Below, in pieces: positions 12,572 through 22,702 of a stretch of DNA of 64,000 nt. Numbering within the stretch: the stretch's first letter is position 1; every line of letters starts with the position of its first letter. The stretch lies in contig NW_026089624.1 of assembly GCF_024586455.1 (NCBI RefSeq), forward strand, positions 941,320 through 1,005,319, in the 5' to 3' direction. This stretch comes from Bactrocera neohumeralis. Taxonomy: Eukaryota; Arthropoda; Insecta; Diptera; Tephritidae. Below the pieces are notes generated by a model. That model made no database searches, had not been told where the DNA came from, and saw only the letters and a list, made by a program, of their open reading frames with translations. The translations under genes and the position numbers were made by a program.

Positions 12572-13012
12572 TTATTTATTTAGTTGCTCCTTACAATCAT
12601 CGCATAGCAAGTGTTTGTTTTCACATGGAGCAATAATTGCAACATGGGTTCCATCAACGCATCCAACCACATTTGGAATTCCTGATCTGGTGAAAAATTT
12701 CCTTCTTGTTATTCGTTTTTGCTCTTTAGTTATGTCCGTTTTGATCCAGACACTGCAAAGAGTGGAGTCCAATGTTGGGAGCGTTTCCTTAAGAATCAAC
12801 GAAACAGTGGGCTGCGCAATACCTAGTTGGAAATCATTTCCCACTGTTTGACATTTGTTTATGCACTTTATAGCAATAGATACTTACAATACTGAAGAAT
12901 GTTCCATGGGATTGGAGTGATCCCTGATGAACCTTCGCTGCCTAAGTAACTTGGTTGTTGTCCTTTCAACATAATTATCTTCAAAATATAGATCCACGAC
13001 GTTGTTAAACAT
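12572..13012 (-). pseudogene. PIF/Harbinger transposase fragment
   Basis: Reading leftward from an ATG at about 13012, the first exon-like piece contains QRRFIRDHSNPME, a common Harbinger start. After a jump (intron or deletion) comes VGNDFQLGIAQPTVS and then GIPNVVGCVDGTHVAI, which carries the first catalytic Asp. The reading frame ends at 12572, shortly after. The middle N-terminal part and the whole C-terminal half, with the second Asp and the Glu, are missing, so this is a decayed, truncated copy. TIRs and the SANT partner gene are not recognised. Confidence 0.75.
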
Positions 13013-13254
13013 TTTTATTCAGTTTTTTAAAATCACCGTAAAATTTCAAAACACACAATATTCAGTTTTAATACGTCAAAAATGTCAATTTCGGATGAAC
13101 TCGTGTGACATTTCTCAATTATTTGAGTATGACAACAAAAAAGTTGACCGAATGCGTTCATTCGCCAGTCACAATATGAACATGGCGAATTTTCGTCTAA
13201 AACATTCGACTCGCCAATGCATTCGCTTCGCCAGTGACAATACCAGTATAAGTG
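13013..13254. other. Spacer with repeated CGCCAGTGACAAT words
   Basis: Contains related words such as CATTCGCCAGTCACAATAT and CGCTTCGCCAGTGACAATAC, suggesting a decayed terminus of the neighbouring Harbinger element or a small repeat. No gene. Confidence 0.3.
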
Positions 13255-14335
13255 TGCCTGATCGGGTAATGTTAGCAACAGCAGTTATTCCTGTGATCAA
13301 GCTGTGGAGCCTTGCTGGACTCAGAATCACAAGTCAACTTCATGACGTAGGATTTGGCCCAAAAACTGTGGATTCGACGCCAAAACAAAACAAAGTATTA
13401 TAGGAATTAGAAATTCAAGTACAAAATTCGGGGTCAAATTAAGCGCATTCATTAAGTCGGGCGTTTTCGGCGGAATTCTGGATAATGCGACGTATTTCGG
13501 CTAATCATCCACACCATACCATTAATATTAATGGTTGGAAAATTTCGCACAATATTAAATTGGCGGATCCAGAATTTCAAAAATCTCAAAAAATCGATAT
13601 GTTATTAGGAGCAGAAACCTTTTTCGATTTGTTGGCGGTTGGCCAAATTAAAAGTGGCCTATTCGACCAACGCTACAGAAAACTCTTTTGGGATGAATTG
13701 TGTCTGGCATATATGTCAGCAGTCTTAGTCCTCCTCCCGAAGTAAATAGCACATTATGCCAAGCTGAAGAAGACTTAACGTCAATAGATTCAGGAGTCCA
13801 AAAATTCTGGGCTCTGGAGGAACTTCCTTCAGAAACAATTGGCAACAAATTTACACCTGAACAAAATAAGTGTGAACAATTTTTTGTCAATACAACTGAA
13901 GTATTACCTTCAGGAAGGCTTCAAGTCAGAATGCCCTTTAAGGCTGACCGTAAGTTACGCGGTTACTCCTATGAAATCGCAGTTCGGCGGTTTCAGGCCT
14001 TGGAGATGAAAACACTGAAAGATCCAGAACTTCGTAGAATGTATCTGGACTTCATGAATGAGTATAAAGCGCTGGGTCACATGAGCCCAACAAATAATAA
14101 GATCCCAAGTGAACCACACTATTTCATTCCGCATCAGTGCATTTTGAGGCCCGAAAGCACAACAACAAAATTACGAGTTGTCTTTGATGCGCGGAGTCGT
14201 ACTTATCAAATTTCATTAAATGAACTTTTAATGGTAGGCCCAACCATCGAAGAAGAATTGTACTCAACTCTTCTTCGTTTTCGTTCACATAAGTACGCTT
14301 TAACGGCAGACATTACAAAAATGTCCGCAAACTAA
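13255..14335 (+). pseudogene. BEL/Pao retrotransposon pol fragment (PR and RT start)
   Basis: Several frames together give a BEL/Pao pol fragment. An aspartic-protease-like ALLDSESQVNF is at about 13308-13340, where the canonical motif is DSGSQ. IDMLLGAETFFDLLAVGQI is at about 13590. The RT N-terminal region at 13700-14335 has FWALEELP, KALGHMSPT, PHQCILRPES, TKLRVVFDARS and YALTADITKM. Frameshifts and stops separate the pieces, and the RT stops just before the first catalytic Asp region, 10 bp from the assembly gap. Integrase, gag and LTRs are not present. Confidence 0.8.
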
Positions 14336-14344
14336 CCAGGAACC

Positions 14345-14444
14345 NNNNNNNNNNNNNNNNNNNNNNNNNNNNNNNNNNNNNNNNNNNNNNNNNNNNNNNN
14401 NNNNNNNNNNNNNNNNNNNNNNNNNNNNNNNNNNNNNNNNNNNN
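14345..14444. other. Assembly gap (100 N)
   Basis: Exactly 100 N. Such a round number normally marks a gap of unknown true length. It truncates the BEL/Pao fragment on its left and a DINE-1-like terminus on its right. Confidence 0.95.
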
Positions 14445-14530
14445 TCCTCAATACAGTCAAAATAAATGAAAATACAATTCAATACTCAAAGTACACAAAT
14501 TGATCTAATCTAATTAATTTTACAGCAAAA

Positions 14531-14634
14531 TAAAAAAATATGTAAATGACGGATAATGAAATCTCGATTATCACTTTATCATGCGAGAGTATAAAATGTT
14601 CGGTGACGCCCGAACTTAGCTCTTCCTTACTTGT
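14531..14634 (+). repeat. DINE-1/HINE-like 3' end, copy D
   Basis: Only the 3' terminal about 100 bp of the repeat family: TGCGAGAGTATAA, then a GTTCGG/CCGAAC hairpin, then a tail ending CCTTACTTG before a T run. It is in direct orientation, opposite to copy B 400 bp to its right. The 5' part is lost towards the assembly gap. Confidence 0.75.
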
Positions 14635-14780
14635 TTTTCTTTTCTCTTTGGACGTCATTGGTGATTGATCTTATCATGATCGATTTTTGAAAATATTAAT
14701 TTCTTCGCATTTCTTGGTGAGTATTTTGATAAAAATAAATTAATTCTCGTTCGAATCATCGTTTTAATTTGAATATTTTT

Positions 14781-14841
14781 TGTTGTTAACTCGACTATAA
14801 CCGCGTAAGCGGTGTCTACGCCAATTAAGAAGAAGAAGAAT
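14781..14841 (+). mobile_element. RTE-like retroposon 3' tail
   Basis: About 60 bp match the extreme 3' end of the RTE-like element found in full context at 29735-30628 (minus strand), ending in an AAGAAGAAGAAG-type tail. The match stops exactly at the outer boundary of the left duplication arm, so this is a duplication breakpoint rather than a separate insertion. Confidence 0.75.
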
Positions 14842-15044
14842 TTTAAATCGAGGTGGGCAGTATTCAGCCGTCAGGTTTAAGTCCCCGCATCGACTTTTTA
14901 TAGATATTATTTTAGCTTGTAACTGCGCTGTAGCATGAGATTCTAAAGCATGATGGTTAAATCGTTTTCTAAACAACACTGGTGTTCCACCATGTGCCTT
15001 TCCATCTGGGTGGTTTGTAACATAGAGTCTAAACCCCAATATAA

Positions 15045-15895
15045 AACAAGTAAGGAAGGGCTAAGTTCGGGTGTCACCGAACATTTTATACTTTCGCATG
15101 ATAAAGTGATAATCGAGATTACATTATCCGTCATTTACATATTTTTCAAATACCGTATTTGTGTAAAGTTTTATTCCGCTATCATCATTGGCTCCTAATG
15201 TATATATGTATTATACAGAAAAGGCATCAGATGGAATTCAAAATAGCGTTATATTGGAAGAAGGCGTGGTTGTGAACCGATTTCACCCATATTTCGTACA
15301 TGTCATCAGGGTATTAAGAAAATATTATATACCGAATTTCATTGAAATTGGTCAAGCAGTTCCTGAGATATGGTTTTCGGTCCATAAGTGGGCGACACCA
15401 CGCTCATTTTCAATTCTTAAAAAAGCCTGGGTGCAGCTTCCTTCTTCCATTTTTTCCGTAAAATTTAGTGTTTCTGACGTTTTTTGTTAGTCGGTTAACG
15501 CACTTATGCTCCTCCTAATGCGATCCTTTGTGCCAAATTTCACTTTAATATCTTTATTTATGGCTTAGTTATGACACTTTATATGTTTTCGGTTTTCGCC
15601 ATTTTGTGGGCGTGGCAGTGGGCCGATTTTGCCCATCTTCGAACTTAACTTTCTTTTGGAGCCAAGAAATACGTGTACCAATTTTCATCATATCTCAATT
15701 TTTACTCAAGTTACAGCTTGCACGGACGGACGGACGGACAGACAGACATCCGGATTTCAACTCTACTCGTCACCCCGATCACTTTGGTATATATAACCCT
15801 ATATCTGACTCTTTTAGTTTTAGGACTTACAAACAACCGTTATGTGAACAAAACTATAATACTCTCCTTAGCAATTTTGTTGCGAAAGTATAAAA
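15045..15895 (-). repeat. DINE-1/HINE-like repeat, copy B
   Basis: Complete-looking noncoding element on the minus strand. The start is TTATACTTTCGCAACAAA; the end is TGCGAAAGTATAAAA, then the hairpin GTTCGGTGACACCCGAAC, then TTAGCCCTTCCTTACTTG. The 5' end and the pre-hairpin word are inverted repeats of each other (subterminal inverted repeats), and insertion is into a T-rich site of Jockey ORF2. These are the features reported for Helentron-derived HINE/DINE-1 elements. It shares with copy C the same roughly 205-bp internal deletion relative to copy A. Confidence 0.75.
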
Positions 15896-16137
15896 CATTG
15901 TAGTTGTAAGATGAGTTTGTGACAATAGCATTACATCTGTAATATTTTCGTCCATAGTTAGCATTCCACATATTCAATTCGCTAATTTTTTACTTAAAAA
16001 AGTTTGCAACATTGTAGACTTAAATTGTGTAATAATAGTTTCAACGCTTCCATTGGGTTGATTTTGGGGCAATTCCGTTGTGTTGGCTTTCACTACGTTT
16101 GAAAAGCTCTCTTATGTGGAATTGTCTTTAAAATATA

Positions 16138-16706
16138 CAGGGAGGGCCAAAAGAAACCAAGGGGTGTAAAAGTTTAATAACTTTTTCGTTTATTAATTTT
16201 TTTATTTTTTCTTTCAGACTATATAATATACAAAAGGGAAATTTTTTTACACCAAGTATGAAAAATGATGTCTCTTTTTAGAGCATTTTCCATAAAATCT
16301 TTCAAAACTTGTGGCTGTAGCGTTCAAATTTCTGCACCAATGTTTGCCTTGAGTTCAGGGATTGTCTCTGGCTTGTTCACATACACTCGCTCCTTCAAAT
16401 AACCCCAAAGAAAATAGTGGGGTGCTGTCAAATCTGGCGATCGCGCTGGCCAAATAATTTCCGAATTTCTGGAAATTATTCGCCCTTCAAAAATTTGACT
16501 TAAAAGTGGCATTGTGTCTCGGGCAGTATGGGCAGTAGCTCCGTCCTGCTGAAACCACATACCAGGTCTGTTTTCAGGAGCAGGACGTAAAAAATTTTCT
16601 ATCATAAACCGATACCGCTTTCCATTTAATTTCAATAAAAAAAAAATTAATAAACGAAAAAGTTATTAAACTTTTACACCTCTTGGTTTCTTTTGGCCCA
16701 CTCTCG
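16138..16706 (-). mobile_element. Mariner-type non-autonomous element (left arm)
   Basis: A 569-bp unit with long TIRs of about 55-60 bp: CAGGGAGGGCCAAAAGAAAC on the left and, inverted, CGAGAGTGGGCCAAAAGAAA from the right. TATA lies next to the left end, consistent with a TA target. It is an internally deleted Tc1/mariner element inserted in Jockey gag sequence, and it is duplicated in the right arm at 27878-28445. Confidence 0.8.
16324..16635 (-). pseudogene. Tc1/mariner transposase C-terminal remnant (left)
   Basis: About 103 codons of the catalytic domain: MWFQQDGATAHTARD with the second catalytic Asp, then ARSPDLTAPHYFLWGYLKER. In the family the third acidic residue sits in the APDYFLWG position. 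Here it is His, while the right-arm copy retains Asp. The DNA-binding N-terminal half and first Asp are deleted, so it cannot make active transposase and the element would need a helper. Confidence 0.8.
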
Positions 16707-17404
16707 TTTTAAAAGTACATTTGGATGTGGGATGTAAATCACCACACACTACGCAGACACTGCGTAGGGTGCAGTATGCTTTCGTGGGTCATTTCTCTAC
16801 TCAACAATTCTGCAATGGAGCAGATGTTTTGGATTGTAAATCGGATGTGTTTCATTTTTCTTAAGTTGATTCGAATTTGCTATCAATTCTACTTTGAACA
16901 CTGGTTGTGGGACTTTGTTTCTGATAAAGATATTTACAACTGATTTAGTATTTATACCACATTTTTCCAGTGCAGATGCAATATTTGTTATTATTTGACA
17001 TGTATTTCACAGCATCCATGAAACTTTTTTCAGTGTATGTTTCAGTTTTTATTTCATCTATGTTACCTTTTTTCAAGGGCACAATGTGAAAATTGTTTGT
17101 GCCAATTGTCCAAATAATCAATAAGGCGTCTCGCAATAGTTAACCACGAGGCCCATTTTTACGGATAGAACATGTTCAAGATTTATGGATAACGAAAGTT
17201 TAAAAGACTTTTTTTTTATAACAAAAATTTTTAAAACTTTAACAATGTTTGATATCACTACAACTATTTTCAAAACTAACGAGCCGTTTGATTTGAATAA
17301 CTTAAAAACAAAATTCATAGAAATTAATAGTAATATTCATACATACATATATGGTAAATAATTAATTTCTTTATATTTTAGCTTCCAACTAAGCTATGTG
17401 GTTT

Positions 17405-18150
17405 TTTTCGACATAATCAACTAGGGCGGCATGTGTCGAAAAGAAGATTTCTCGCCTCCTCGTTCACATGTGTATTAAGCCTTTTGTAGTGGGCATCTGC
17501 CTGACTCCTTATTTCTTCGGCGACTGTATTCACCCTTAGGTCTCGATGAATATCAGCATTTCTGCAGTACCAGGGAGCATTTACAATGCCTCTTAACACC
17601 TTGTTTTGAAAACGTTGTATAATATTACTACTGCCATCATTGGCACATCCCCACAGTTGCGCACCATATGACCATACCGGCTTGATTATTTCTTTATAAA
17701 GAAGTAATTTGTATTATATGGACAGGTTTGACCTTCGCCCAATTAGCCACTTCATTTTCGACAATTTCAGATTAAGTTCAATCCTTTTTATTTTAATATT
17801 CTCTTTCCAACGTAATCTAGCATCGAGCCTGATGCCAAGATATTTAGCTGTATTTGCGTATGGTATGCAGACATCTAGAACACTTATAGGTTGATAAGTG
17901 ATTCTTTTGTTTGTAAAATTTACATGAACCGATTTGCCACCGTTTAGTTTTATTCTCCATTTTTTAGTCCAACCTACTACAGAGTTGATTGCATGTTGCA
18001 GTTTTAGCGCAGCTTTTTCTGCTGTTTTTTCGACGCATAGTATTGCGGTGTCATCAGCAAAAGAGGCACTCATACTGTTTGGTGCTAACGGTAAGTCTCT
18101 TGTATACAGAATATATAAAAGTAGACCTAAGATACTTAAGTTTAAAAGAT
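17405..18150 (-). pseudogene. Jockey RT C-terminal fragment J1 (left arm)
   Basis: Minus strand, starting near SASFADDTAILCVEKT (the catalytic F/YADD box), then KKWRIKLNGGKS, AKYLGIRLDARLRWKENI and the C-terminal VLRGIVNAPWYCRNADIHRD to LLFDTCRPS. These are the palm/thumb and C-terminal region of a Jockey-clade ORF2. Everything 5' of the ADD box is missing and is replaced by Helitron helicase sequence. A frame change lies near 17700. The same truncated piece lies at 26440-27185 in the right arm. Confidence 0.85.
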
Positions 18151-18310
18151 GAATGAGCTGTTTTTCCATTCTTTAGAAGAGTTGCAGCAATTCCTGACGA
18201 AGCAACTGCTATCTTCCCTGATTGCATGCGTACTTCCATTAATCACTGGAAGAGTCTGTCGGAAATCTCCATCAAATACAAATGTTATCCCGCCCATGAG
18301 AGCAAATGAA
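18151..18310 (-). pseudogene. Helitron PIF1 helicase scrap (left arm)
   Basis: Minus-strand frames give FAGDFRQTLPVI-type and GKIAVASSGIAATLLKNGKT blocks, both characteristic of Helitron PIF1 helicases. The order is permuted relative to a normal helicase, where the AVASSGIAATLL block precedes the GDFRQTLPV block. It abuts the Jockey J1 fragment directly. Matching sequence is at 26245-26410. Confidence 0.65.
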
Positions 18311-18715
18311 AACAACACAACAAAATGTTGTTTTTGTTATATTCACACCATAACTCCCGCCCTTATCAGTGTTGCAGCTTAGCTAAATGTGAAATAACAT
18401 TCTCTGTCTAAATTTAACATTCTCTTCATTAATGAATTTTTTTTTGAATTTACGCTCGTAAGTCAGTCAAAAATTAAAATTTTCTATCCTCATTGGATTC
18501 TCTTTAAAGTGGTTCAGGCCATTTTTCATTTCATGCTATGGTTTAGCAAGCTATAGCGAACAGACAAAAATCTAACTTATTTTTACATATAAGACCAGCG
18601 GACCCGACAGACGATGCGCTGTCTTTAATGGAAAATTTCGAACTTTTTTTCAATAAGCTGTAACAATGTGGACTGTTTTCATGAAATTTATTATAGCGTG
18701 TGAGTATGTGTATAC
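18311..18715. other. Noncoding; possible Helitron 3' end
   Basis: No gene. Near 18590-18625 the minus strand reads CTGTCGGGTCCGCTGG then T, resembling Helitron 3' ends (CTRR followed by T). The hAT-like element starts at the right edge. The rest is AT-rich filler shared with the right arm. Confidence 0.35.
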
Positions 18716-20963
18716 TAGGGTGGGTCGATTCCGGACTTTTTTCGATTCGGGATTTCAAATAGTGCGGAAAAGTTGCCTTAGTACTTCCTGATTCCAATGC
18801 AACTTTTTGTTTTGAGATCGGATTGCATCTTCAACCCCAACTCCGGCCTTGAAATTTCGGAAATTCGCCTAAAATCGTGAAATTGTCTACCTAGCGCCTG
18901 AAATACGCATCTCATGGCAAAATGTATAAAACAAAAGTTATTTGTCACGTCATTTGCTACCGAAATGGTATACGAACCGCTATCATGGCCGTAGGACGAA
19001 CCGTTCCCGAGATACGAGCGAAAATGCGGCGCATCACAGCTCAAGGTGAAAATCGGCTTGCGGCTACACTTCTTGACGTTGATTTCGCCGAGTGCTATCA
19101 CTCACATTCATTCACCTACGCCAAAGGACACGTTCGGATAGGTCTCCACACAAATATTTTTCACCGAGTTCGTTCACTCTTGTCGGTGATTTCGGCGAGT
19201 TCTATCACTTACATTCATTTCCCTGCATCATACGACACGTTCGGTCTGGTCTCCACATGCTATCTCTTATATTCTCTCAACAGAACACAGAACTCAAAAT
19301 GTTTGTATCCAAATTTAAGCTTAGACAGAAATGTCCTGTGTTTGGCATATATCCGTAAAATCTCTCTGAGTCCCAGTTACCTACTTATCAGGATGTTCTT
19401 TTGTATTATCAGTTTGAAAGATTTCGCATAGGACGACTCCGAGGCGACAATTATGAACCTAGGAGTAAAGAGGTTACAGATATAGTTGCAAAAAAACGAA
19501 CGCAAGTTGGAAAGGTGGAATCATTCGGAAACTGGAAGAAAGAATAGGTAGGCCATTACAGTGGGTTGTTTGTCTTCTACATTTCAACGAACTTCCATTT
19601 CGTGCTCTTTTCGAACACATAGATGGTGTCTCAAAGAGTCCAAATACATTCTCTGGCGACATAGGTAAACTGCTTCCTGATTGTGAGAAATTGCTTGTTG
19701 TCAAATTTGAAAGTTTTCCATCCTGCCAATTACCTTCTGAGGTTATTTATCCGACCCAACTTAGCACAGACCAAGCTTATCTCTATAAAATATCAGCAGC
19801 TGTTATTTCCGGTCAATGTTCCTCAGATTTAGCGTCGATGCATCCAGGTAACATGTGCAAATCTCGCTGGCTCACCTGTGAAAATGGAATTCTGAGATTA
19901 TGCATTGCTACTGACAAACCAACAAAGGGAATAAAGATTTTAGTCAAGTACATACTTACTCACCTTTGTGGTTCTCAATAAGATTCAACAGTTCAATCAA
20001 AGATGGCTCGTGCCATCTCTATGCTGCAATTCAAAAGTTGAGATACTTACCTGCTAAACTAAACGCAAGGTTGTCGATTCATCCATTCAACAGAATGCTT
20101 TCTTTGCTCTTCCAGAAAAGATTCTCCTTAGGATGATGACTGACGAACGGATAGAAGTCAGAAAGTTGGCCCTTGACCGTCTTCTGGCAGCCAGAGAAGC
20201 AGAGTCTGACACTGTAAATGGAAGGGTTAGATGTAATAAAGTGCCAAAGCTGAATTTCAAAGCTAATAATTATTACGATATGATTAACTGGAAGACTATT
20301 ACCTTGACTGTTCCACCAGTTTTTTGTTCAGTTTCTAACGAAGAACTTATAAAAGGGCTGTCGGGAGACACTGCAGAGGTATGGAAATTTAGTGAATTCC
20401 CCTCTCACACCGTGGCAGTCGAGAGAACCGTCAAACTGGTGACAGAGGCATCTTCTAGAGTTATTGGCCCCCAATCTCATGATCGTTTTATACGCTCTAC
20501 ACTGAAATCTAGGCAACAAGTGTCAAAGTTTAGTACAAAATCTGATTTTATCAATAAATTTGACACAGATTCAGACTAAAACAAGCCTGACATATGGTTG
20601 GTTGGTTGGGTTGGGCTTGGGAGGAACCCGAAGAGCAGCCACCTCCACGGGGTGGGTTCTGGGTGATCAATACAGGTTAGCTGAGAGCTGCAACAATTTT
20701 CACCTTGCGCTGTGGCGCGCCGCCTTTTCGCTCGTATCTCGGGAACGGTTCGTCGTACGGCCATGATCACATATACCATTTCGGTAGCAAATGACGTGAC
20801 AAATAACTTTTGTTTCATACAGTTTGCCATGAGATGCGTTGGGGTTGAAGATGCAATCCGATCTCAAAACAAAAAGTTGCATTGGAATCAGGAAGTACTA
20901 AGGCAACTTTTTCGCTCTATTAGAAATCCCGAATCGAAAAAAGTCCGGAATCGACCCACCCTA
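18716..20963 (+). mobile_element. hAT-like transposon with 8-bp target duplication
   Basis: A 2.25-kb element with long inverted ends. TAGGGTGGGTCGATTCCGG at 18716 is mirrored by CGACCCACCCTA ending at 20963, and the similarity continues for about 250-330 bp inward, through GTTGCCTTAGTACTTCCTGA and the GACGAACCGTTCCCGAGATA block. Flanking 8-mers are GTGTATAC (18708-18715) and GTGTGTAC (20964-20971), 7 of 8 identical, as expected for hAT-type transposition. The interior holds a decayed transposase. Its left 770 bp are included in the inverted duplication (right-arm counterpart 25081-25850). A lone terminus of the same family occurs at 51477, at another gap. Confidence 0.8.
19340..20579 (+). 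pseudogene. Broken hAT-like transposase (copy 2)
   Basis: Pieces in order: an N-terminal PTYQDVLLYYQFERF block near 19380; KGGIIRKLEERIGRPLQW and LLHFNELPFRALFEHIDG (19515-19630); LVVKFESF, LSTDQAYLYKIS and CSSDLASMHPG through ILRLCIATDKPTKG (19691-19981); DGSCHLYAAIQKLRYLP; and the open 20133-20579 stretch with EFPSHTVAVERTVKLVTEA, the likely final catalytic acidic residue, and RFIRSTLKSRQ. This is a transposase-like family widespread in arthropod genomes, similar in block order to the gene at 256-2577. Frameshifts near 19490, 19980 and 20060-20130 make it inactive. Confidence 0.7.
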
Positions 20964-21095
20964 GTGTGTACTGTTATGAGTGAAATGAAATTTAGAAGCT
21001 GTGTTTAGTAAAAATTTTAAGTCGTTTTTATTAAAGGTAAAAAAACTTACACTCAAACTATTTTATTTTATAACATATATTTTTTGTAATTTACA
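20964..21095. other. Short spacer after hAT-like element
   Basis: AT-rich and noncoding. The 8-bp target duplication occupies its first bases. Confidence 0.4.
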
Positions 21096-21995
21096 TAAAC
21101 TTAGTTTATCGTAATGCCATTGGATGCACAATATTTTCGGTTAATACTTGAGGTTTATAAGCAAACAAACTCGATAGTTTTCCAACTCTGGAACATGCAA
21201 AATATAATTGACTGTGAGAGAAACAAAATATGCGCATGAGGTAAACCTCGTTTTTGCATTTCAATAGAGTAAAGCTAACAACGTGTTGCACCAAATACCG
21301 AGTGATGTGTGTCAAATTTATTAAAGATTTAAATTTTTGTTTGAAGATACGTGCAGTGATACCATGGCGATGCATCGATGCTCAAAGTGAAAACAGCAAA
21401 TTTTTAATTTCATCTTAGCTTGGATTACACGTCATTTTGATAAAAGGATCTGGTTGGCCGTATACACGCACGTAAGTCATAGCGTTTTGAACGTATTCTT
21501 GCATATGACGCAGACTATCAATGTATGATAATGGGAGGATATACTTATGTAGTACCGGTGTTGTTGATGACATTTGTTGCATCTACGTTACCGATTATGG
21601 CACCAAGCAAATTAATGTACTCTTCAGTACGAAGTTTTGCTTGATTAAATTTTATATATCGTAATATCTTACTTTCGATTTTTACATACATATCCACAAT
21701 GTACTGATGAAATAGTTGTCTGCATCGGACAATGTTGTTGTTTTTCGTAGAAGTTCATAGCACTAACTGTCTTCATCAGTTCTCCACCTGCACATGAATA
21801 TATTTATGAGATAAACAGAAATTATTGACTTAAAGAAATTGTAAGATAATCTATAAATTGCACCTTTAGTTGGATTCCTTTGTTAAATTTTTAAAAGATT
21901 CCCATCTTCTCCATCTCAAAATATCAACGGATACTGCAAAGCATCGTAAGAAGGATCAGTGCCAACCACGGCTACCCGCTTGAGACAAATATTCC
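21096..21995 (-). pseudogene. Helitron Rep-helicase remnant, internally deleted
   Basis: Minus-strand pieces, from high to low coordinates: SYDALQYPLIF and DGEDG near 21950; a Rep block around 21600 with the yIRFNQAKLRTEEYINLLGA pattern; YVQNAMTYVRVYGQPD near 21450; then MHRHGITARIFKQKFKSL (21375 on); the Rep LPHAH-like area; and, after an abrupt jump, HSQLYFACSRVGKLSSLFAY, which is the last motif of PIF1. The joint removes essentially the whole helicase body. This is a canonical (non-Helentron) Helitron protein, so it is a different lineage from the one at 5-12 kb. Multiple frameshifts are present. Confidence 0.75.
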
Positions 21996-22289
21996 AATAC
22001 AACTACACATTTTTCTCTATACACTAACACCAACGCACATTTTCGGGTTATTTTTTGTTTACCTAAATGCGATGAAAAAAAGTTTCTTTCATCTCTTGAT
22101 TTATTTGAATGAGTGCGAAGGAGAAAACATTATGTTTCACTATCAATAGTGACAAAAGAAAATCCCAAAAAGGGTAATAAAAAAACGATTGAAAGACGCA
22201 TGTCATTCGTGATCGTACTATCGTAAAGGAGGCTCGTACAACAAGAAGGTAAGTGAATGATTTTTTTTAAATAATTTGCAAATAATTAC

Positions 22290-22472
22290 TTCATTTTTTT
22301 CAGATATTATTATCATTTTATACAATTAATCTTTCTTCAATATAATTATTATTTATTTTCAGGTATTAATAATCTTTATTTTATTTTCAGGAATTTGTGT
22401 TTTATAATATTTTTCCACTCTTTTATTTTCAGGTTTTAAAAATTCTTTTTTTTATTTAATCTTTTTTCAGAT
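22290..22472 (+). repeat. Array of polypyrimidine-CAG words
   Basis: Five copies of a TTTTTTCAG or TTATTTTCAG word, with CAG at 22301, 22360, 22388, 22430 and 22468, most followed by RTATTAA or similar. Each resembles a 3' splice site. Spacing is irregular (28-59 bp), so it is a degenerate tandem repeat or decayed element rather than a set of exons. No coding exons lie between them. Confidence 0.5.
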
Positions 22473-22620
22473 ATTAAATATTTTTTAAATTAAATATATT
22501 TTTATTTGTATAAATTGTAATAAATTTTTTGTCAACATATAAAAAATAAAATAAAATAAAAATTTTGAAAATTAAGAAGTTTAGTTTGAAATTTTAAGAA
22601 ATTTTAAAAGTAGGAATCAA

Positions 22621-22702
22621 AAAATGCAACCCTGCATCAGCTGTTTAAAATGCAACCCTGCATCAGCTATTTAAAAAGAGAAAATGCAACCCTGCATCAG
22701 CC
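22621..22702 (+). repeat. Short tandem repeat, three units
   Basis: Three copies of AATGCAACCCTGCATCAGC, separated by TGTTTA and ATTTAAAAAGAGAA-type linkers. The core contains the inverted word TGCAACCCTGCA. Noncoding. Confidence 0.7.

Larger units (their letters stand above)
14842..17340 (-). pseudogene. Jockey-clade retroposon J2, left-arm copy (gag + EN start)
   Basis: On the minus strand. Gag remnants at about 17318-16707 include IGTNNFHIV and TEKSFMDAVKYMSNNNK, matching the better gag at 40.7-41.3 kb. Then come the ORF2 endonuclease start (about 16137-15896) and its continuation RLYVTNHPDGKAHGGT (15039-14842). It is split by a mariner MITE (16138-16706) and a DINE-1-like repeat (15045-15895), and is cut at the duplication edge. 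Internal deletions and stops make it non-functional. The right-arm copy at 27270-33060 continues further. Confidence 0.8.
14781..19485 (+). repeat. Left arm of large inverted duplication
   Basis: A 4.7-kb segment whose reverse complement recurs at 25081-29792, with the same order of nested pieces: RTE tail, Jockey endonuclease, DINE-1-like repeat, mariner MITE, Jockey gag, Jockey RT end, Helitron scrap and the hAT-like 5' part. In stretches I compared by eye the arms are roughly 95 percent alike, with scattered indels. The outer edge is sharp at TGTTGTTAACTCG, inside the RTE 3' region. The inner edge lies at or beyond 19485, because the matching right-arm sequence runs into the 24981-25080 gap. 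Confidence 0.9.

Noticed and set aside
17184..17361. Plus-strand frame MDNESLKDFFFITKIFKTL and onward
   Set aside because: It lies opposite Jockey gag sequence, has no motif, and the right-arm copy is not conserved as protein.
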